Source: Porphyromonadaceae bacterium COT-184 OH4590 (lineage in GTDB: Bacteria; Bacteroidota; Bacteroidia; Bacteroidales; Paludibacteraceae). From it: a stretch of DNA of 64,000 nt. A program made the translations under genes and the position numbers. Shown one piece after another: positions 46,764 through 56,057 of this stretch (positions are counted from its first letter, which is position 1; each line of letters begins with the position of its first letter). The DNA lies in contig JRAN01000072.1 of NCBI GenBank assembly GCA_000768855.1, positions 92,077 to 156,076 on the forward strand, read 5' to 3'. A model generated the notes under the pieces. It was not told where the DNA came from. It ran no database searches and saw only the letters and a list, made by a program, of their open reading frames with translations.

Positions 46764-47606
46764 ATGAGAATAGTAGAAGCCTCAAACATTACAACGCTTG
46801 TCGAAAGGCTATGTATCGAAGCTTGTTGCGTTATTACCGACGATATTTATAATAGTTTTAAGACCAGCATAAAGAGCGAAAAGTCGCCTCTCGGCAGAGA
46901 AATACTCGGCACACTTATCGAAAATGCCGATATAGCACGTTCGGAGCGTAATCCGATATGTCAGGATACGGGTATGACTGTGGTATTTGTTACAATGGGG
47001 CAAAATATACAAATATCGGGTGGATTTATCGAAGATGCCATCAATCAGGGGGTACGTCAAGGGTACCAAAAGGGTTATCTTCGGAAGTCGGTAGTATCAG
47101 ACCCAATTGATAGAGTCAATACGCAAGACAACACTCCGGCTATAATACATTACGAAATAGTCGCGGGCGACGAGTTTCATATAACGGTAGCCCCAAAAGG
47201 TTTTGGCAGCGAAAACAAGAGCGGACTCAAAATGCTCACGCCAAGCGAAGGGGTAGAGGGTATCAAACGCTTTGTGATAGATACTGTCTCGCAGGCAGGG
47301 GCAAACCCTTGTCCGCCAATAATTGTGGGTGTGGGTATAGGTGGCACTATGGAGAGAGCCGCATATATGAGCAAAAAGGCGTTGCTACGCCCGGTGGGCA
47401 CTACCAATCCCGACCCAACATTGCAACAACTCGAAAGGGAGTTGCTCGATGCTATCAATAATCTTGGCATTGGTCCTGCCGGTTTTGGTGGCAGCACCAC
47501 AGCATTGAGCGTCAACATTATAACAGGAGCCACACACATTGCCGGTTTGCCCGTATCGGTCAATATCGGTTGCCATGCTACACGCCACGCCGAAGGACGT
47601 TTATAA
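46764..47606 (+). CDS. Class I fumarate hydratase, alpha subunit
   Basis: 280 residues from the ATG at 46764. It contains the [4Fe-4S] ligand in [44 protein letters not shown] and [20 protein letters not shown]. It works with the next gene's product as a two-subunit, iron-sulphur fumarase (or L(+)-tartrate dehydratase family member) interconverting fumarate and malate. The beta subunit follows 26 bases downstream, confirming the pair. Fumarase is the likelier role in a fermenting Bacteroidales. Confidence 0.9.
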   Translation: MRIVEASNITTLVERLCIEACCVITDDIYNSFKTSIKSEKSPLGREILGTLIENADIARSERNPICQDTGMTVVFVTMGQNIQISGGFIEDAINQGVRQGYQKGYLRKSVVSDPIDRVNTQDNTPAIIHYEIVAGDEFHITVAPKGFGSENKSGLKMLTPSEGVEGIKRFVIDTVSQAGANPCPPIIVGVGIGGTMERAAYMSKKALLRPVGTTNPDPTLQQLERELLDAINNLGIGPAGFGGSTTALSVNIITGATHIAGLPVSVNIGCHATRHAEGRL

Positions 47607-47632
47607 CTTAATCATTAAAAAACATCAAAAAA

Positions 47633-48187
47633 ATGTCGGAAAAAAGAGTTCTAAAAGCCCCATTTACCAACGATACCATAAGTTCGCTACGTGCGGGAGA
47701 TATGGTTTACATATCGGGAACAATATATACAGCACGTGATGCAGCCCACAAATGTCTTTTTGAGATGCTTACCGAAGGTCAACCGATGCCTTTCGATTTT
47801 CAGGGACAAGCGGTTTACTATGCAGGTCCTTGTCCTGCCAAACCGGGTAGCCCAATAGGTTCGGTAGGTCCTACCACAGGTGGTCGTATGGATGCCTATT
47901 CGCCCAAACTCATAGCAGAAGGTTTGAAAGTGATGATAGGCAAAGGCTCACGCAGCGATGCCGTTGTCGAAGCCATCAAACAATACAACGGAATATATTT
48001 CGCCGCTATCGGAGGAGCAGCGGCGCTTATGGCTAAATGTGTTAAGAGTGCCGAGGTGATAGCTTTCGACGACTTAGGCACAGAGGCTATCCGCAAACTT
48101 GAGGTAGAGGAGTTACCCGTTATTGTGGCGGTTGACTGCAAAGGTAACAATGCATACCAAAAGGGAAGGGTAGAGTACGAGGTGTGA
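47633..48187 (+). CDS. Class I fumarate hydratase, beta subunit
   Basis: 184 residues with the beta-subunit signatures DMVYISGTIYTARDAAHK, YYAGPCPAKPG, GPTTGGRMD and FDDLGTEAI. It completes the active site of the preceding alpha subunit. In many bacteria both parts are fused; here they are separate genes in one operon. Confidence 0.92.
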   Translation: MSEKRVLKAPFTNDTISSLRAGDMVYISGTIYTARDAAHKCLFEMLTEGQPMPFDFQGQAVYYAGPCPAKPGSPIGSVGPTTGGRMDAYSPKLIAEGLKVMIGKGSRSDAVVEAIKQYNGIYFAAIGGAAALMAKCVKSAEVIAFDDLGTEAIRKLEVEELPVIVAVDCKGNNAYQKGRVEYEV

Positions 48188-48207
48188 ATGATTGATATAA
48201 AAAGATT

Positions 48208-49125
48208 ATGAGAAAATATTTATTATTGTTTGTATTTGTAGCTAATACTACTTTTGCTCAAAATATTGAAAAATTGTCTGAGTTTAAAGACCGATTTCTT
48301 GAAAATCCTTTTGAGTCTATTCGATTATTGAAAGGTAATGTTAAATCTTTCAAACAAACTTATATGGAAGTAGAAAATTTTAATAAATTCGAAATATTCT
48401 CGGATAGTATTCCTGAAAATAATCATGCAAGAGACAAGAGGATAAAAATCAATGTTGTCGAAAAACTATTTTTCGAACTTAATAATAAAAAACAGATTGT
48501 GGAAGAACGGAATTTTGATGATACAAATACTCTTACATATAAGAAACAAAATCAATATGATAATGCAGGAAACCTTATAAAACGAGATGTTTATGAATAC
48601 GATTCGATATCGGGAGAAAAATATCAAACAGATTTAATTACTTACGAATACGATACAAACGGCAATATTTTGAATATATTTGAGTATAACGAACAGAAAC
48701 AAAAATTGTCTAAATATCCTGTTAATTATGACCATAAGGGAAATATAGTAGAGATTGTTCTAACGGATTTTGTTTGTAATGCCGAGTATGACTCCAAAGG
48801 CAATGTCTCAAAAACAGAGATAATATCTACCTCTACCGATTTGGAGTCTGAAGATCTCAGAGTTGCGGTTGAATATGAAAACACCTTTCCCACAATAGTA
48901 AGTATCTATTTGGGAAAAGAACTTGTTTCGACAATAACAGACATAAAATTTGATGACAAAGGAAATATCCTTGAATCCACCGATATAATGGCATTTTTTT
49001 TCAACATTAAAGAAAATAAGAGCTATATATACTGTTATGACAATTACAATAATTGGACAAAAAAAGAGGAATATAGAGACGGTTTATTGCATAATATTAC
49101 AGAGCGAGAATACGAATATTATTAG
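48208..49125 (+). CDS. Secreted YD/RHS-like repeat protein (second copy type)
   Basis: 305 residues. A signal peptide (LLLFVFVANTTFAQ) is followed by degenerate repeats such as YEYDTNGNILNIFEYNEQKQ and YDSKGNVSKTE, ending EREYEYY. It is related to the gene at 27724 by repeat type and C-terminus but diverged elsewhere. It starts 20 bases after the fumarase beta gene and may be read from it. No toxin or enzyme domain. Function unknown. Confidence 0.65.
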   Translation: MRKYLLLFVFVANTTFAQNIEKLSEFKDRFLENPFESIRLLKGNVKSFKQTYMEVENFNKFEIFSDSIPENNHARDKRIKINVVEKLFFELNNKKQIVEERNFDDTNTLTYKKQNQYDNAGNLIKRDVYEYDSISGEKYQTDLITYEYDTNGNILNIFEYNEQKQKLSKYPVNYDHKGNIVEIVLTDFVCNAEYDSKGNVSKTEIISTSTDLESEDLRVAVEYENTFPTIVSIYLGKELVSTITDIKFDDKGNILESTDIMAFFFNIKENKSYIYCYDNYNNWTKKEEYRDGLLHNITEREYEYY

Positions 49126-49219
49126 TTTCTGATTTTTCCCAAAACCCAATATTTTTAATATATACTTTGTAAGTAAAAATTATTCTTTATAAATAATAGT
49201 TTTTTATAATTATTTGTAT

Positions 49220-49227
49220 TAACTTTG
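49220..49227 (+). promoter_or_regulatory. -7 element for the rhodanese gene
   Basis: TAACTTTG, 22 bases before the ATG at 49250. Confidence 0.6.
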
Positions 49228-49249
49228 TCACTAATTTTTTAAATAATAT

Positions 49250-49633
49250 ATGAAAAAGATATTTTTATTGTTATTGCCTTATCTTTTTTGTTCATTAGGT
49301 TGTACCGCACAAAAAGCTATAAGAATGAAATCCGTTGAAGCACAAAATTTTATTAAAAACAACAAAGAGTTAGTTATCATTGATGTACGTACCCCTGAGG
49401 AGTTTGAGGAGGGACACCTTAAAGGTGCTATCAATATAGATGTAAAAAAATCCGATTTCGAAGAACAAATTGCTAAACTTGACACCTCCAAAACATACCT
49501 TGTATATTGCCGTTCGGGACGTCGTAGTGCCGGTGCAGTAAGGATAATGCACAACAAAAATTTCAAATCGCTATACGAAATATCAGACGGTTTTATGGGA
49601 TGGGCAAACAAGGGACTGCCTGTCGAAAAGTAA
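49250..49633 (+). CDS. Rhodanese-domain lipoprotein
   Basis: 127 residues. The lipoprotein signal ends at CSLGC. One rhodanese domain carries IIDVRTPEEFEEGHLKGAIN and the catalytic loop YCRSGRRS with the active cysteine. It is likely a periplasmic sulfurtransferase or thiol-handling protein anchored to a membrane. The sulphur acceptor is unknown. Confidence 0.85.
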   Translation: MKKIFLLLLPYLFCSLGCTAQKAIRMKSVEAQNFIKNNKELVIIDVRTPEEFEEGHLKGAINIDVKKSDFEEQIAKLDTSKTYLVYCRSGRRSAGAVRIMHNKNFKSLYEISDGFMGWANKGLPVEK

Positions 49634-49658
49634 TATCTCCCTTTTGTTTTCGAGTGAT

Positions 49659-50087
49659 ATGATTGTCAATAGATACCTAAAACTGTGGTTGCCTGTGATA
49701 ACCTTACACGCTCTTCATCAGTTGGAGGAGAGTATAAGTTTTTTTCAATGGTATATCGACAACGCCGATAAAATACCAAGTTGGTTGCTTATACAAACTA
49801 CCGAAAATGCTCAAATAGCGGTAGAAAATCCCGAATATTTTATTTTTGCCTCCATTGGTCAAATATTGTTTGTATCTATATTGGCATTTGTATTCAGACA
49901 TAAAGAGAATGTTACCAAAGTATTGATATTCGTCTATATATTGGGGCTTTCGTTTTTTCTTATATGGCATATAGCGGTCAGTTATGTGGCACACTCCTAT
50001 TCTCCTATAATGGTTACTTGTATTGGAGGGCTGTATTTGGTTCCAAAGTGGATATATAAGCTATTTGCATTACATATAAATAGTTAG
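49659..50087 (+). CDS. HXXEE-motif membrane protein
   Basis: 142 residues from the ATG at 49659 (a TTG upstream would add five). Four hydrophobic segments are present, and the motif HALHQLEES near the N-terminus gives the HxxEE pattern of a small family of unknown integral membrane proteins. It starts 25 bases after the rhodanese gene and may share its transcript. Confidence 0.6.
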   Translation: MIVNRYLKLWLPVITLHALHQLEESISFFQWYIDNADKIPSWLLIQTTENAQIAVENPEYFIFASIGQILFVSILAFVFRHKENVTKVLIFVYILGLSFFLIWHIAVSYVAHSYSPIMVTCIGGLYLVPKWIYKLFALHINS

Positions 50088-50158
50088 CTGTCAGTGTAAC
50101 AATTTTTCTTTTAGTTTTTGTACGGAAAAAGCCGTATTATATTTCCGTGCAATTTTAC

Positions 50159-50166
50159 TATCTTTG
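50159..50166 (+). promoter_or_regulatory. -7 element for metG
   Basis: TATCTTTG, 46 bases before the ATG at 50213. Confidence 0.6.
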
Positions 50167-50212
50167 CAAAGTTATTTTTTTCTAAACACATAATTATAAA
50201 CATTAAAAATAG

Positions 50213-52267
50213 ATGAGTTTCAAACGCACAAACATAACTACTGCACTACCTTATGCCAATGGTCCGGTGCATATAGGTCATTTGGCGGGGGTTTATGTGC
50301 CTGCCGATATTTATGCCCGTTATCTTAGAAGCAAAGGAGAAGAGGTTGTTTTTATAGGCGGCAGCGATGAACATGGAGTACCTATTACCATTAAAGCTCG
50401 AAAAGAGGGTGTTACACCACAAGATATTGTCGACAGATATCACGAAATAATAAAAAAATCGTTTGAAGATTTTGGTATATCTTTCGATGTATATTCGCGA
50501 ACTACCTCCAAGACACATTACAAGGTATCGTCCGACTTTTTTAAAACCCTATACGACAAAGGCGAATTTATAGAACAGACCTCCGAACAATATTACGACG
50601 AAGAGGCAAAGCAATTTTTGGCAGACCGTTATATTATCGGTAAATGCCCTCATTGCAGCAATGAGCGTGCTTATGGTGATCAGTGCGAACAGTGCGGTAC
50701 ATCGCTCAATCCTACCGATTTGATTAATCCGCAGTCGGCTATTTCGGGTTCAAAACCTGTTATGCGACAGACAAAACATTGGTATCTGCCTCTAAACAAT
50801 CACGAACAGTGGCTTAGAGAATTTATTCTCGACAATCACAAAGAGTGGAAAACCAACGTTTACGGACAATGCAAAAGTTGGCTTGATATGGGCTTGCAAC
50901 CACGTGCCGTAAGTCGCGATTTGGACTGGGGAGTGCCGTTGCCACTGCCTGATGCGGCGGGTAAAGTGCTTTATGTTTGGTTTGATGCTCCAATAGGATA
51001 TATCTCAAATACGGTGGAATTGTGCGAACAAGCCCCCGAAAAGTTCGGTGATTGGAAAAAATGGTGGAAAGACCCCGAAACACGACTTGTCCATTTTATC
51101 GGCAAGGATAATATTGTTTTTCATTGTATTGTGTTCCCTGCTATGCTCAAAGCCGAAGGCTCGTTTATACTTCCCGATAATGTTCCTGCAAATGAATTTT
51201 TAAATCTTGAGGGCGACAAAATAAGCACTTCGAGGAATTGGGCTGTTTGGCTTCACGAATATTTGGAAGAATTTCCCGAAAAACAAGATGTCCTTCGCTA
51301 TGTACTTACCGCCAACGCTCCCGAAACCAAAGATAACGACTTTACTTGGAAAGATTTTCAGGCACGCAACAATAGCGAACTTGTTGCTATTTACGGCAAC
51401 TTCATCAATCGAACTCTGGTATTGACCCAAAAATACTTTGACGGCAAAGTACCGCAAAGATACGATATGGAAGATATTGACAAAAATGTGTTGGCTCAAG
51501 TAGCGGCAGGTAAAGCAAAAATTGAGAATCTGATTGATGAATTTCATTTTAGAGACGCACTGCGTGAGGTGATGAATCTTGCCCGTATCGGAAACAAGTA
51601 TCTCGCCGATACAGAGCCTTGGAAGCTGGCAAAAACCGATATGAATAGGGTAGCCACCATATTGAATGTATCGTTGCAGATATCAGCAAATTTAAGTATT
51701 GCTTTCGAACCGTTTTTGCCTTTCTCCTCAAAAAGGTTGCGTAATATGCTTAACATTACCTCTTTTAGCTGGACGGATTTTGGTAAAACAGATTTAATAA
51801 AGACAGGCGACCGTATAGGTAATGTACAACTTTTATTTGAAATGATAGAAGACCAAGCTATCGACTTTCAAATAAATAAGTTACAACAAACAAAACAGGC
51901 AAATACTGCCGTAGAGCAGAGTATCAAGCCAATTAAAGAGACTGTCGATTTTGAAGATTTTCAGAAGATAGATATACGTGTGGGCAAGGTCTTGGAATGC
52001 ACCAAAGTACCGAAAGCCGACAAATTGTTGCAGTTTAAAATAGATGATGGTATGGGCGGACGTACTATCCTTTCCGGGATAGCACAGCACTATTCGGAAC
52101 CGGAGAAGTTGGTAGGGTCGCAGATATGCTTTATTGCTAATTTCGCTCCTCGTAAGATACGTGGCATAGAAAGTCAGGGTATGATACTGTCTGCCGATAC
52201 ACCGGATGGCAAACTCATTCTACTCCAACCCAACAACTTTATCGATGAGGGAAGTATGATTGTCTAA
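50213..52267 (+). CDS. metG: Methionyl-tRNA synthetase with C-terminal tRNA-binding domain
   Basis: 684 residues. The HIGH motif is His20-His23; a zinc knuckle spans about 144-162 ([17 protein letters not shown]); the KMSKS equivalent is DKISTSRNW. The anticodon-binding helices follow, and the last 110 residues are a Trbp111/EMAP-II-type domain ([20 protein letters not shown]) used for tRNA binding and dimer formation. It charges tRNA-Met and is essential. Confidence 0.97.
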   Translation: MSFKRTNITTALPYANGPVHIGHLAGVYVPADIYARYLRSKGEEVVFIGGSDEHGVPITIKARKEGVTPQDIVDRYHEIIKKSFEDFGISFDVYSRTTSKTHYKVSSDFFKTLYDKGEFIEQTSEQYYDEEAKQFLADRYIIGKCPHCSNERAYGDQCEQCGTSLNPTDLINPQSAISGSKPVMRQTKHWYLPLNNHEQWLREFILDNHKEWKTNVYGQCKSWLDMGLQPRAVSRDLDWGVPLPLPDAAGKVLYVWFDAPIGYISNTVELCEQAPEKFGDWKKWWKDPETRLVHFIGKDNIVFHCIVFPAMLKAEGSFILPDNVPANEFLNLEGDKISTSRNWAVWLHEYLEEFPEKQDVLRYVLTANAPETKDNDFTWKDFQARNNSELVAIYGNFINRTLVLTQKYFDGKVPQRYDMEDIDKNVLAQVAAGKAKIENLIDEFHFRDALREVMNLARIGNKYLADTEPWKLAKTDMNRVATILNVSLQISANLSIAFEPFLPFSSKRLRNMLNITSFSWTDFGKTDLIKTGDRIGNVQLLFEMIEDQAIDFQINKLQQTKQANTAVEQSIKPIKETVDFEDFQKIDIRVGKVLECTKVPKADKLLQFKIDDGMGGRTILSGIAQHYSEPEKLVGSQICFIANFAPRKIRGIESQGMILSADTPDGKLILLQPNNFIDEGSMIV

Positions 52268-52406
52268 GATGGGGGCTACTTGTCTCCTTTGAGACAAACT
52301 CCTGCGGATTGGTTATAATACTTTTTTTTTAAACTGCTTTATTGTTTTTGAAAAATCAGGAACATTTACAATACAATTTAGTGATAAACCTTAATATAGT
52401 TCATAT

Positions 52407-52940
52407 ATGAGAAAAACATCTATTATATTGTTAACCGCAATACTTTCCACAGGTTATATTGTGGCACAGGATTGGAATAGTTCTTTGAAATTAAGTATTG
52501 GGACAGGTTATTTATCGGATGCTTCTTTTGATGATACTCCTTTGATAACACTCGAATCGGCACACTCATATAAATGGTTGGATTTGGCTTATTCATTAGA
52601 CTACATATCTTCATCCGGTAAATATTTTGATTTGTCGGTTAATTTTAAACCAAAAGTAGATATTATAAAAATATTTACTAAGGACTCAAATCACTCGGCA
52701 AAAATAGGAACAGGTTTTGGATTGGGTATTACATCGAATAAAATATATGAATGGTATGAGATACCTGCAAGTGTAAGACCGGATACAAAGACATTATTGT
52801 TTTACAAAAATTCGGTTATGGTAAGCTATGAATATCAAATATGTAATAAAACATGGGCAGGAGCATTTTTCGAAAATTATATTTCGGATGTGTTCTTTGG
52901 TAAATATTACATAGGTCTTAGCATTCGCAGGGACTTCTAA
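52407..52940 (+). CDS. Outer-membrane beta-barrel-like protein, unknown
   Basis: 177 residues. A signal peptide (LLTAILSTGYIVAQ) precedes about eight alternating strands (LKLSIGTGYLSDAS; FDLSVNFKPKVDII; WAGAFFENYISDVF; KYYIGLSIRRDF), ending in Phe as outer-membrane proteins often do. It is small, perhaps an OmpW/OmpX-sized barrel. The substrate or role is not recognised. Confidence 0.65.
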   Translation: MRKTSIILLTAILSTGYIVAQDWNSSLKLSIGTGYLSDASFDDTPLITLESAHSYKWLDLAYSLDYISSSGKYFDLSVNFKPKVDIIKIFTKDSNHSAKIGTGFGLGITSNKIYEWYEIPASVRPDTKTLLFYKNSVMVSYEYQICNKTWAGAFFENYISDVFFGKYYIGLSIRRDF

Positions 52941-52971
52941 CAGTATTTACTTCTGTTATTAATTATATATG

Positions 52972-53008
52972 GAGTTGTCTCAAAATGGGGCAGCTCTTAT
53001 ATTTTTTT
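52972..53008 (+). terminator. Terminator after the small barrel gene
   Basis: GAGTTGTCTC (52972-52981) pairs with GGGGCAGCTC (52987-52996), including G-U pairs, around AAAAT; followed by a T-rich run. Confidence 0.65.
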
Positions 53009-53083
53009 ATTGCCGTTCTACAGCTTTCGGACTGAAAGCTAATATATTTCGTTCTTTATTTTCTTATTAAATAGTATTATTTT

Positions 53084-53091
53084 TATCTTTG
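53084..53091 (+). promoter_or_regulatory. -7-like element at the head of the 42-bp array
   Basis: TATCTTTG, consensus match. A transcript from here would start at the first repeat unit. No -33 TTG at the right distance. Confidence 0.35.
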
Positions 53092-53320
53092 CCTAAACAG
53101 GCGACGCCTGCCGACAAATGTTTTCTTGTTCCGGGTATTTCCCCGAAACCTGCCGACAACTGTTTTCTTGCTTTGGGCATTTCCCCGAAGCCTACCGACA
53201 ACTGTTTTGATATTTCGCCTAAATGGGCGAAGCCTGCCGACAACTGTTTTGATGTTTCGCCTAAACAGGCGAAGCCTGCCGACAACTGTTTTGGAGTTTT
53301 GCCTAAATAGGCAATACAAT
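53085..53320. repeat. 42-bp tandem repeat array, five copies plus a partial leading copy
   Basis: Units start at 53111, 53153, 53195, 53237 and 53279, all exactly 42 bp. The invariant word is CCGACAAC(T)GTTTT. In the outer units the second half is GCCTAAACAGGC-like, a short hairpin flanked by TTCGCC/GGCGAA; in the middle units it is CATTTCCCCGAAGCC. It is richer in GC than its surroundings. Because 42 is a multiple of 3, frames on both strands stay open, but none has a gene-like start. Not CRISPR: no unique spacers. Confidence 0.85.
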
Positions 53321-53360
53321 ATTCTAATTGTTTTTATATAATGAAAACGAATTTTTATTG

Positions 53361-53368
53361 TACCTTTG
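53361..53368 (+). promoter_or_regulatory. -7 element for ysxC
   Basis: TACCTTTG, exact consensus, 30 bases before the ATG at 53399. It rules out the in-frame start at 53366. Confidence 0.65.
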
Positions 53369-53398
53369 CGGGCGACAAACTTACAAAAACAAACCGAT

Positions 53399-53986
53399 AT
53401 GACTATCACCAGTGCCGAATTTGTAATATCCAACACCGATTTCAGGCGTTGTCCCCAAGCGGATATGCCCGAAGTTGCTTTTATAGGGCGTTCTAATGTA
53501 GGCAAATCCTCTTTGATAAACTATCTTACAGGCAAAAAAGATTTAGCAAAAACCTCGTCGAAGCCGGGTAAGACATTGCTTATAAATCATTTTTTGATAA
53601 ACGGAAAGTTTCACCTTGTGGATTTGCCAGGTTATGGCTTTGCCAAAGTAAGCAAAACACAACGTGAAAAACTACGGAAAATTATCGAAGATTACATAAT
53701 GTTTCGTCCTCAGCTTACCAATCTGTTTGTTTTGCTCGACAGCCGTTTGGAACCGCAACAAATAGATTTGGACTTTATGGAGTGGCTCGGACAGAGCGGC
53801 ATACCTTTTTCGATAGTTTTCACAAAAAGCGACAAGCAGACCAAAGGCAAGCTAATGCAAAATATCGACCAATACAAGAGCAAACTTTACGAAACGTGGG
53901 AGACTCTACCGCCGATATTTATAACATCGAGTGAGAAAAAAGAGGGAGGCACGGAAATTTTGGACTATATCGGTAAGATTGTTTAA
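53399..53986 (+). CDS. ysxC: Ribosome biogenesis GTPase YsxC/EngB
   Basis: 195 residues from the ATG at 53399. Motifs: [16 protein letters not shown] (G1), KPGKT (G2), [11 protein letters not shown] (G3), FTKSDK (G4). It is an essential small GTPase needed for assembly of the 50S subunit. It is followed by coaD, which has its own -7 element. Confidence 0.95.
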   Translation: MTITSAEFVISNTDFRRCPQADMPEVAFIGRSNVGKSSLINYLTGKKDLAKTSSKPGKTLLINHFLINGKFHLVDLPGYGFAKVSKTQREKLRKIIEDYIMFRPQLTNLFVLLDSRLEPQQIDLDFMEWLGQSGIPFSIVFTKSDKQTKGKLMQNIDQYKSKLYETWETLPPIFITSSEKKEGGTEILDYIGKIV

Positions 53987-54032
53987 AGAAAGAGATATTT
54001 GATTATCTCATTTCCCGGCAACTTATTTTTAT

Positions 54033-54040
54033 TATCTTTG
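54033..54040 (+). promoter_or_regulatory. -7 element for coaD
   Basis: TATCTTTG, 39 bases before the ATG at 54080. Confidence 0.55.
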
Positions 54041-54079
54041 GCGAAAAATATTGAAAAAGAATCAAAAAAATTATATGAT

Positions 54080-54514
54080 ATGAAAGCACTTTTTGCAGGC
54101 AGTTTCGACCCTTTTACCATAGGGCATAAAGACATTATCGACAGGGCATTGCCTCTGTTTGACTATATTATTATAGGTATCGGCTACAATGTGTCGAAAA
54201 GCTATATGTACTCCTCCGAAGAGATAGCCTCCAACATTCGCCGTATATTCGCCGACGAGCCTAAGGTAGAGGTTAAGATTTACAGCGGACTGACAGTCGA
54301 TTTTGCCCGCCACGAGGGTGTTGATTGCTTTTTGCGGTCGGTGCGTAGTGTCAAAGATTTTGAATATGAACGGGATTTGGCAGAGACCAATCGTCACTTG
54401 TCGGGTATAGAAACATTGTTGTTGTTTTCTTCGCCCGAATACTCGCACATATCGTCGTCTACAGTACGCGAACTTATCGGCTATGGCAAAGACGTAAGCA
54501 GTTTTTTGCCTTAA
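54080..54514 (+). CDS. coaD: Phosphopantetheine adenylyltransferase
   Basis: 144 residues from the ATG at 54080, where the conserved start MKALFAGSFDPFTIGHKDII lies; the open frame upstream is not coding. The nucleotidyltransferase signature TxGH is TIGH, and ISSSTVREL near the end binds ATP. It makes dephospho-CoA. Its stop codon overlaps the stop codon of the convergent response-regulator gene by two bases. Confidence 0.95.
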   Translation: MKALFAGSFDPFTIGHKDIIDRALPLFDYIIIGIGYNVSKSYMYSSEEIASNIRRIFADEPKVEVKIYSGLTVDFARHEGVDCFLRSVRSVKDFEYERDLAETNRHLSGIETLLLFSSPEYSHISSSTVRELIGYGKDVSSFLP

Positions 54515-55083
54515 TTTTTAACATTAATCAATTGGTTGGAAATAGCATATATGGTCAATCCCGCTATCGAATGAATTTGCAATTTGGTGGATATATTCCG
54601 TCTGTGTGTGGTAACGGTATGAATCGAAAGATTCAACTTTTCGGCTATTTCTTTGTTTGTTAGCCCGTTTACTATCTCCACAAGTACCTCTTGTTCCCTT
54701 ATTGAGAGTGCCTCTTCGGGTAGCCCTTTTTGGTGCAGGTTCATCAACTTCGATATTTTCGATTTGATACGTTCTGAAGAGTCGAATATCGAAATAACCT
54801 CGTCAAACTCATTGAGTATCATTGAATGATCAATAGAGTGTTGTAAAGCAATATGTTTGCAGGCGTGTTGCTTGCGGCTCTTTTTTACCTCACCGGTACG
54901 TATAAGCGACAGGTCGAGCAGCAATATGTCCGGCTGATATTTTAGAAATATCGGCGTAAGGCTGCTATAATCTGACAGCTCATATATCTCTATATTTTTA
55001 CCCCAAATCTGTTTTAAGACATTTTTGATGCCTGTAAAAATAATTTCGGATGGCTCATATATAAGTATTTTTATGGTTTTCAC
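54511..55083 (-). CDS. LuxR-type response regulator with an atypical receiver domain
   Basis: 190 residues. Residues 1-115 look like a receiver domain, with a possible phospho-acceptor in ILLLDLSLI. But the acidic pair normally at the end of strand 1 is replaced (YEPSE) and no conserved Lys is apparent near IFDSSERIK, so phosphorylation may not occur. Residues 125-190 are a LuxR HTH (LSIREQEVLVEIVNGLTNKE; TVTTHRRNISTKL). It overlaps the hemerythrin gene by four bases, so the two are coupled. It probably controls a stress response sensed through its partner (inference). Confidence 0.85.
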   Translation of the reverse strand: MKTIKILIYEPSEIIFTGIKNVLKQIWGKNIEIYELSDYSSLTPIFLKYQPDILLLDLSLIRTGEVKKSRKQHACKHIALQHSIDHSMILNEFDEVISIFDSSERIKSKISKLMNLHQKGLPEEALSIREQEVLVEIVNGLTNKEIAEKLNLSIHTVTTHRRNISTKLQIHSIAGLTIYAISNQLINVKN

Positions 55084-55772
55084 TTTGATTTTAATTTTTT
55101 TTCGAGTGTTTGAACTACCGGTACTAACAGCTTATCTTCTATATCAATGTGCGAAAAAAGGTCTTCTTCACATGCAAATATATCAAACAAAACACTGTTT
55201 ATTTCATTGGTACTTTTAGCCGGATAATATTTGATAATGATATTTTTAAACTCGGTCATTCTCTCTTCTACATGATTGTGCTGCCTTATAAAAATATCTA
55301 TATTGTAATCAAGTTTTTTAGCATTTTTAATAAGTGAATTTATATATGGAAATACCATTTTATCCTCGTATTCCATGTGTTTTCTAACTTCTGCAACATA
55401 CTCGTCAAAATAAAATATAATAGCCTTTGAAAGCTCATTTGATATTTCATTTTTATACTGATTAACAACGTTGTATAGCTTTTCTCTAATGTTTGGCAAT
55501 CTGAAATTGAGAAAATAATCATGAGAGTTTTTGAGGTAATTTAATATCTCTTTTAGGGAAAGTATTTTGTAATCAATTGTTTTATAATTGACATCGTCAA
55601 GTAAAAACGCTACTATTACCAGAAAAGTAGTAACATCGATATTATTTTCCCTGCATACTTCATCAATAGTTTTATCTCCGAATCCAAGTGGTATTCCGAT
55701 ACGAGTCATAGCAAACAACATTTTATAGTTGCTTGTTATAAGGTCGCTCATCTTATCTGATGGTTTATACAT
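55080..55772 (-). CDS. Hemerythrin-domain protein (RIC/YtfE-like)
   Basis: 230 residues. The N-terminal part (TIDEVCRENNIDVTTFLVIV) resembles the ScdA/DUF542 domain. The C-terminal part has histidines and acids spaced as in hemerythrin: SHDYFLNFRLPNIR, HMEYEDKMVFPY, RQHNHVEE and DLFSHIDIEDKLLVP, consistent with a di-iron site. Relatives repair Fe-S clusters after nitric oxide or oxidative damage, or sense oxygen. The coupled LuxR gene suggests a sensor role too. A -7 element lies at 55804. Confidence 0.85.
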   Translation of the reverse strand: MYKPSDKMSDLITSNYKMLFAMTRIGIPLGFGDKTIDEVCRENNIDVTTFLVIVAFLLDDVNYKTIDYKILSLKEILNYLKNSHDYFLNFRLPNIREKLYNVVNQYKNEISNELSKAIIFYFDEYVAEVRKHMEYEDKMVFPYINSLIKNAKKLDYNIDIFIRQHNHVEERMTEFKNIIIKYYPAKSTNEINSVLFDIFACEEDLFSHIDIEDKLLVPVVQTLEKKLKSK

Positions 55773-55803
55773 TGTATTTTTTAGATTTTAAAAATAGGAT
55801 TTA

Positions 55804-55811
55804 CAAAGTTA
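55804..55811 (-). promoter_or_regulatory. -7 element of the hemerythrin operon
   Basis: TAACTTTG on the minus strand, about 31 bases before the ATG at 55772. Confidence 0.6.
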
Positions 55812-55929
55812 ATAGTTTTTTGTTATTTATGAATCTTTTATTTATGATAATAAAGATAATTATTTGATAGCAAAACCTTTGGTGAAATCAAATATATACT
55901 AATTTGATTCTGTCAACAGATAAAAACAT

Positions 55930-55937
55930 TAACTTTG
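55930..55937 (+). promoter_or_regulatory. Candidate -7 element for the unknown gene at 56058
   Basis: TAACTTTG, about 120 bases before the ATG. Confidence 0.45.
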
Positions 55938-56057
55938 CACTGGTTTCATGAAAAATCAGAAATGTCTTTGTGGAGTGAAGAAAAATATCATTAGATTGCA
56001 GAACAATATGATTAATAAAATAAACATTATAATATTAATAAAAATGTAGACATTAAA

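Noticed and set aside
53089-53310. Coding sequence for a Cys/Pro repeat peptide (plus strand) or a LSAGFG-repeat peptide (minus strand)
   Set aside because: Several frames on both strands are open only because 42 is a multiple of three. There is no gene-like start, signal peptide or supporting context, so it is treated as a non-coding array.
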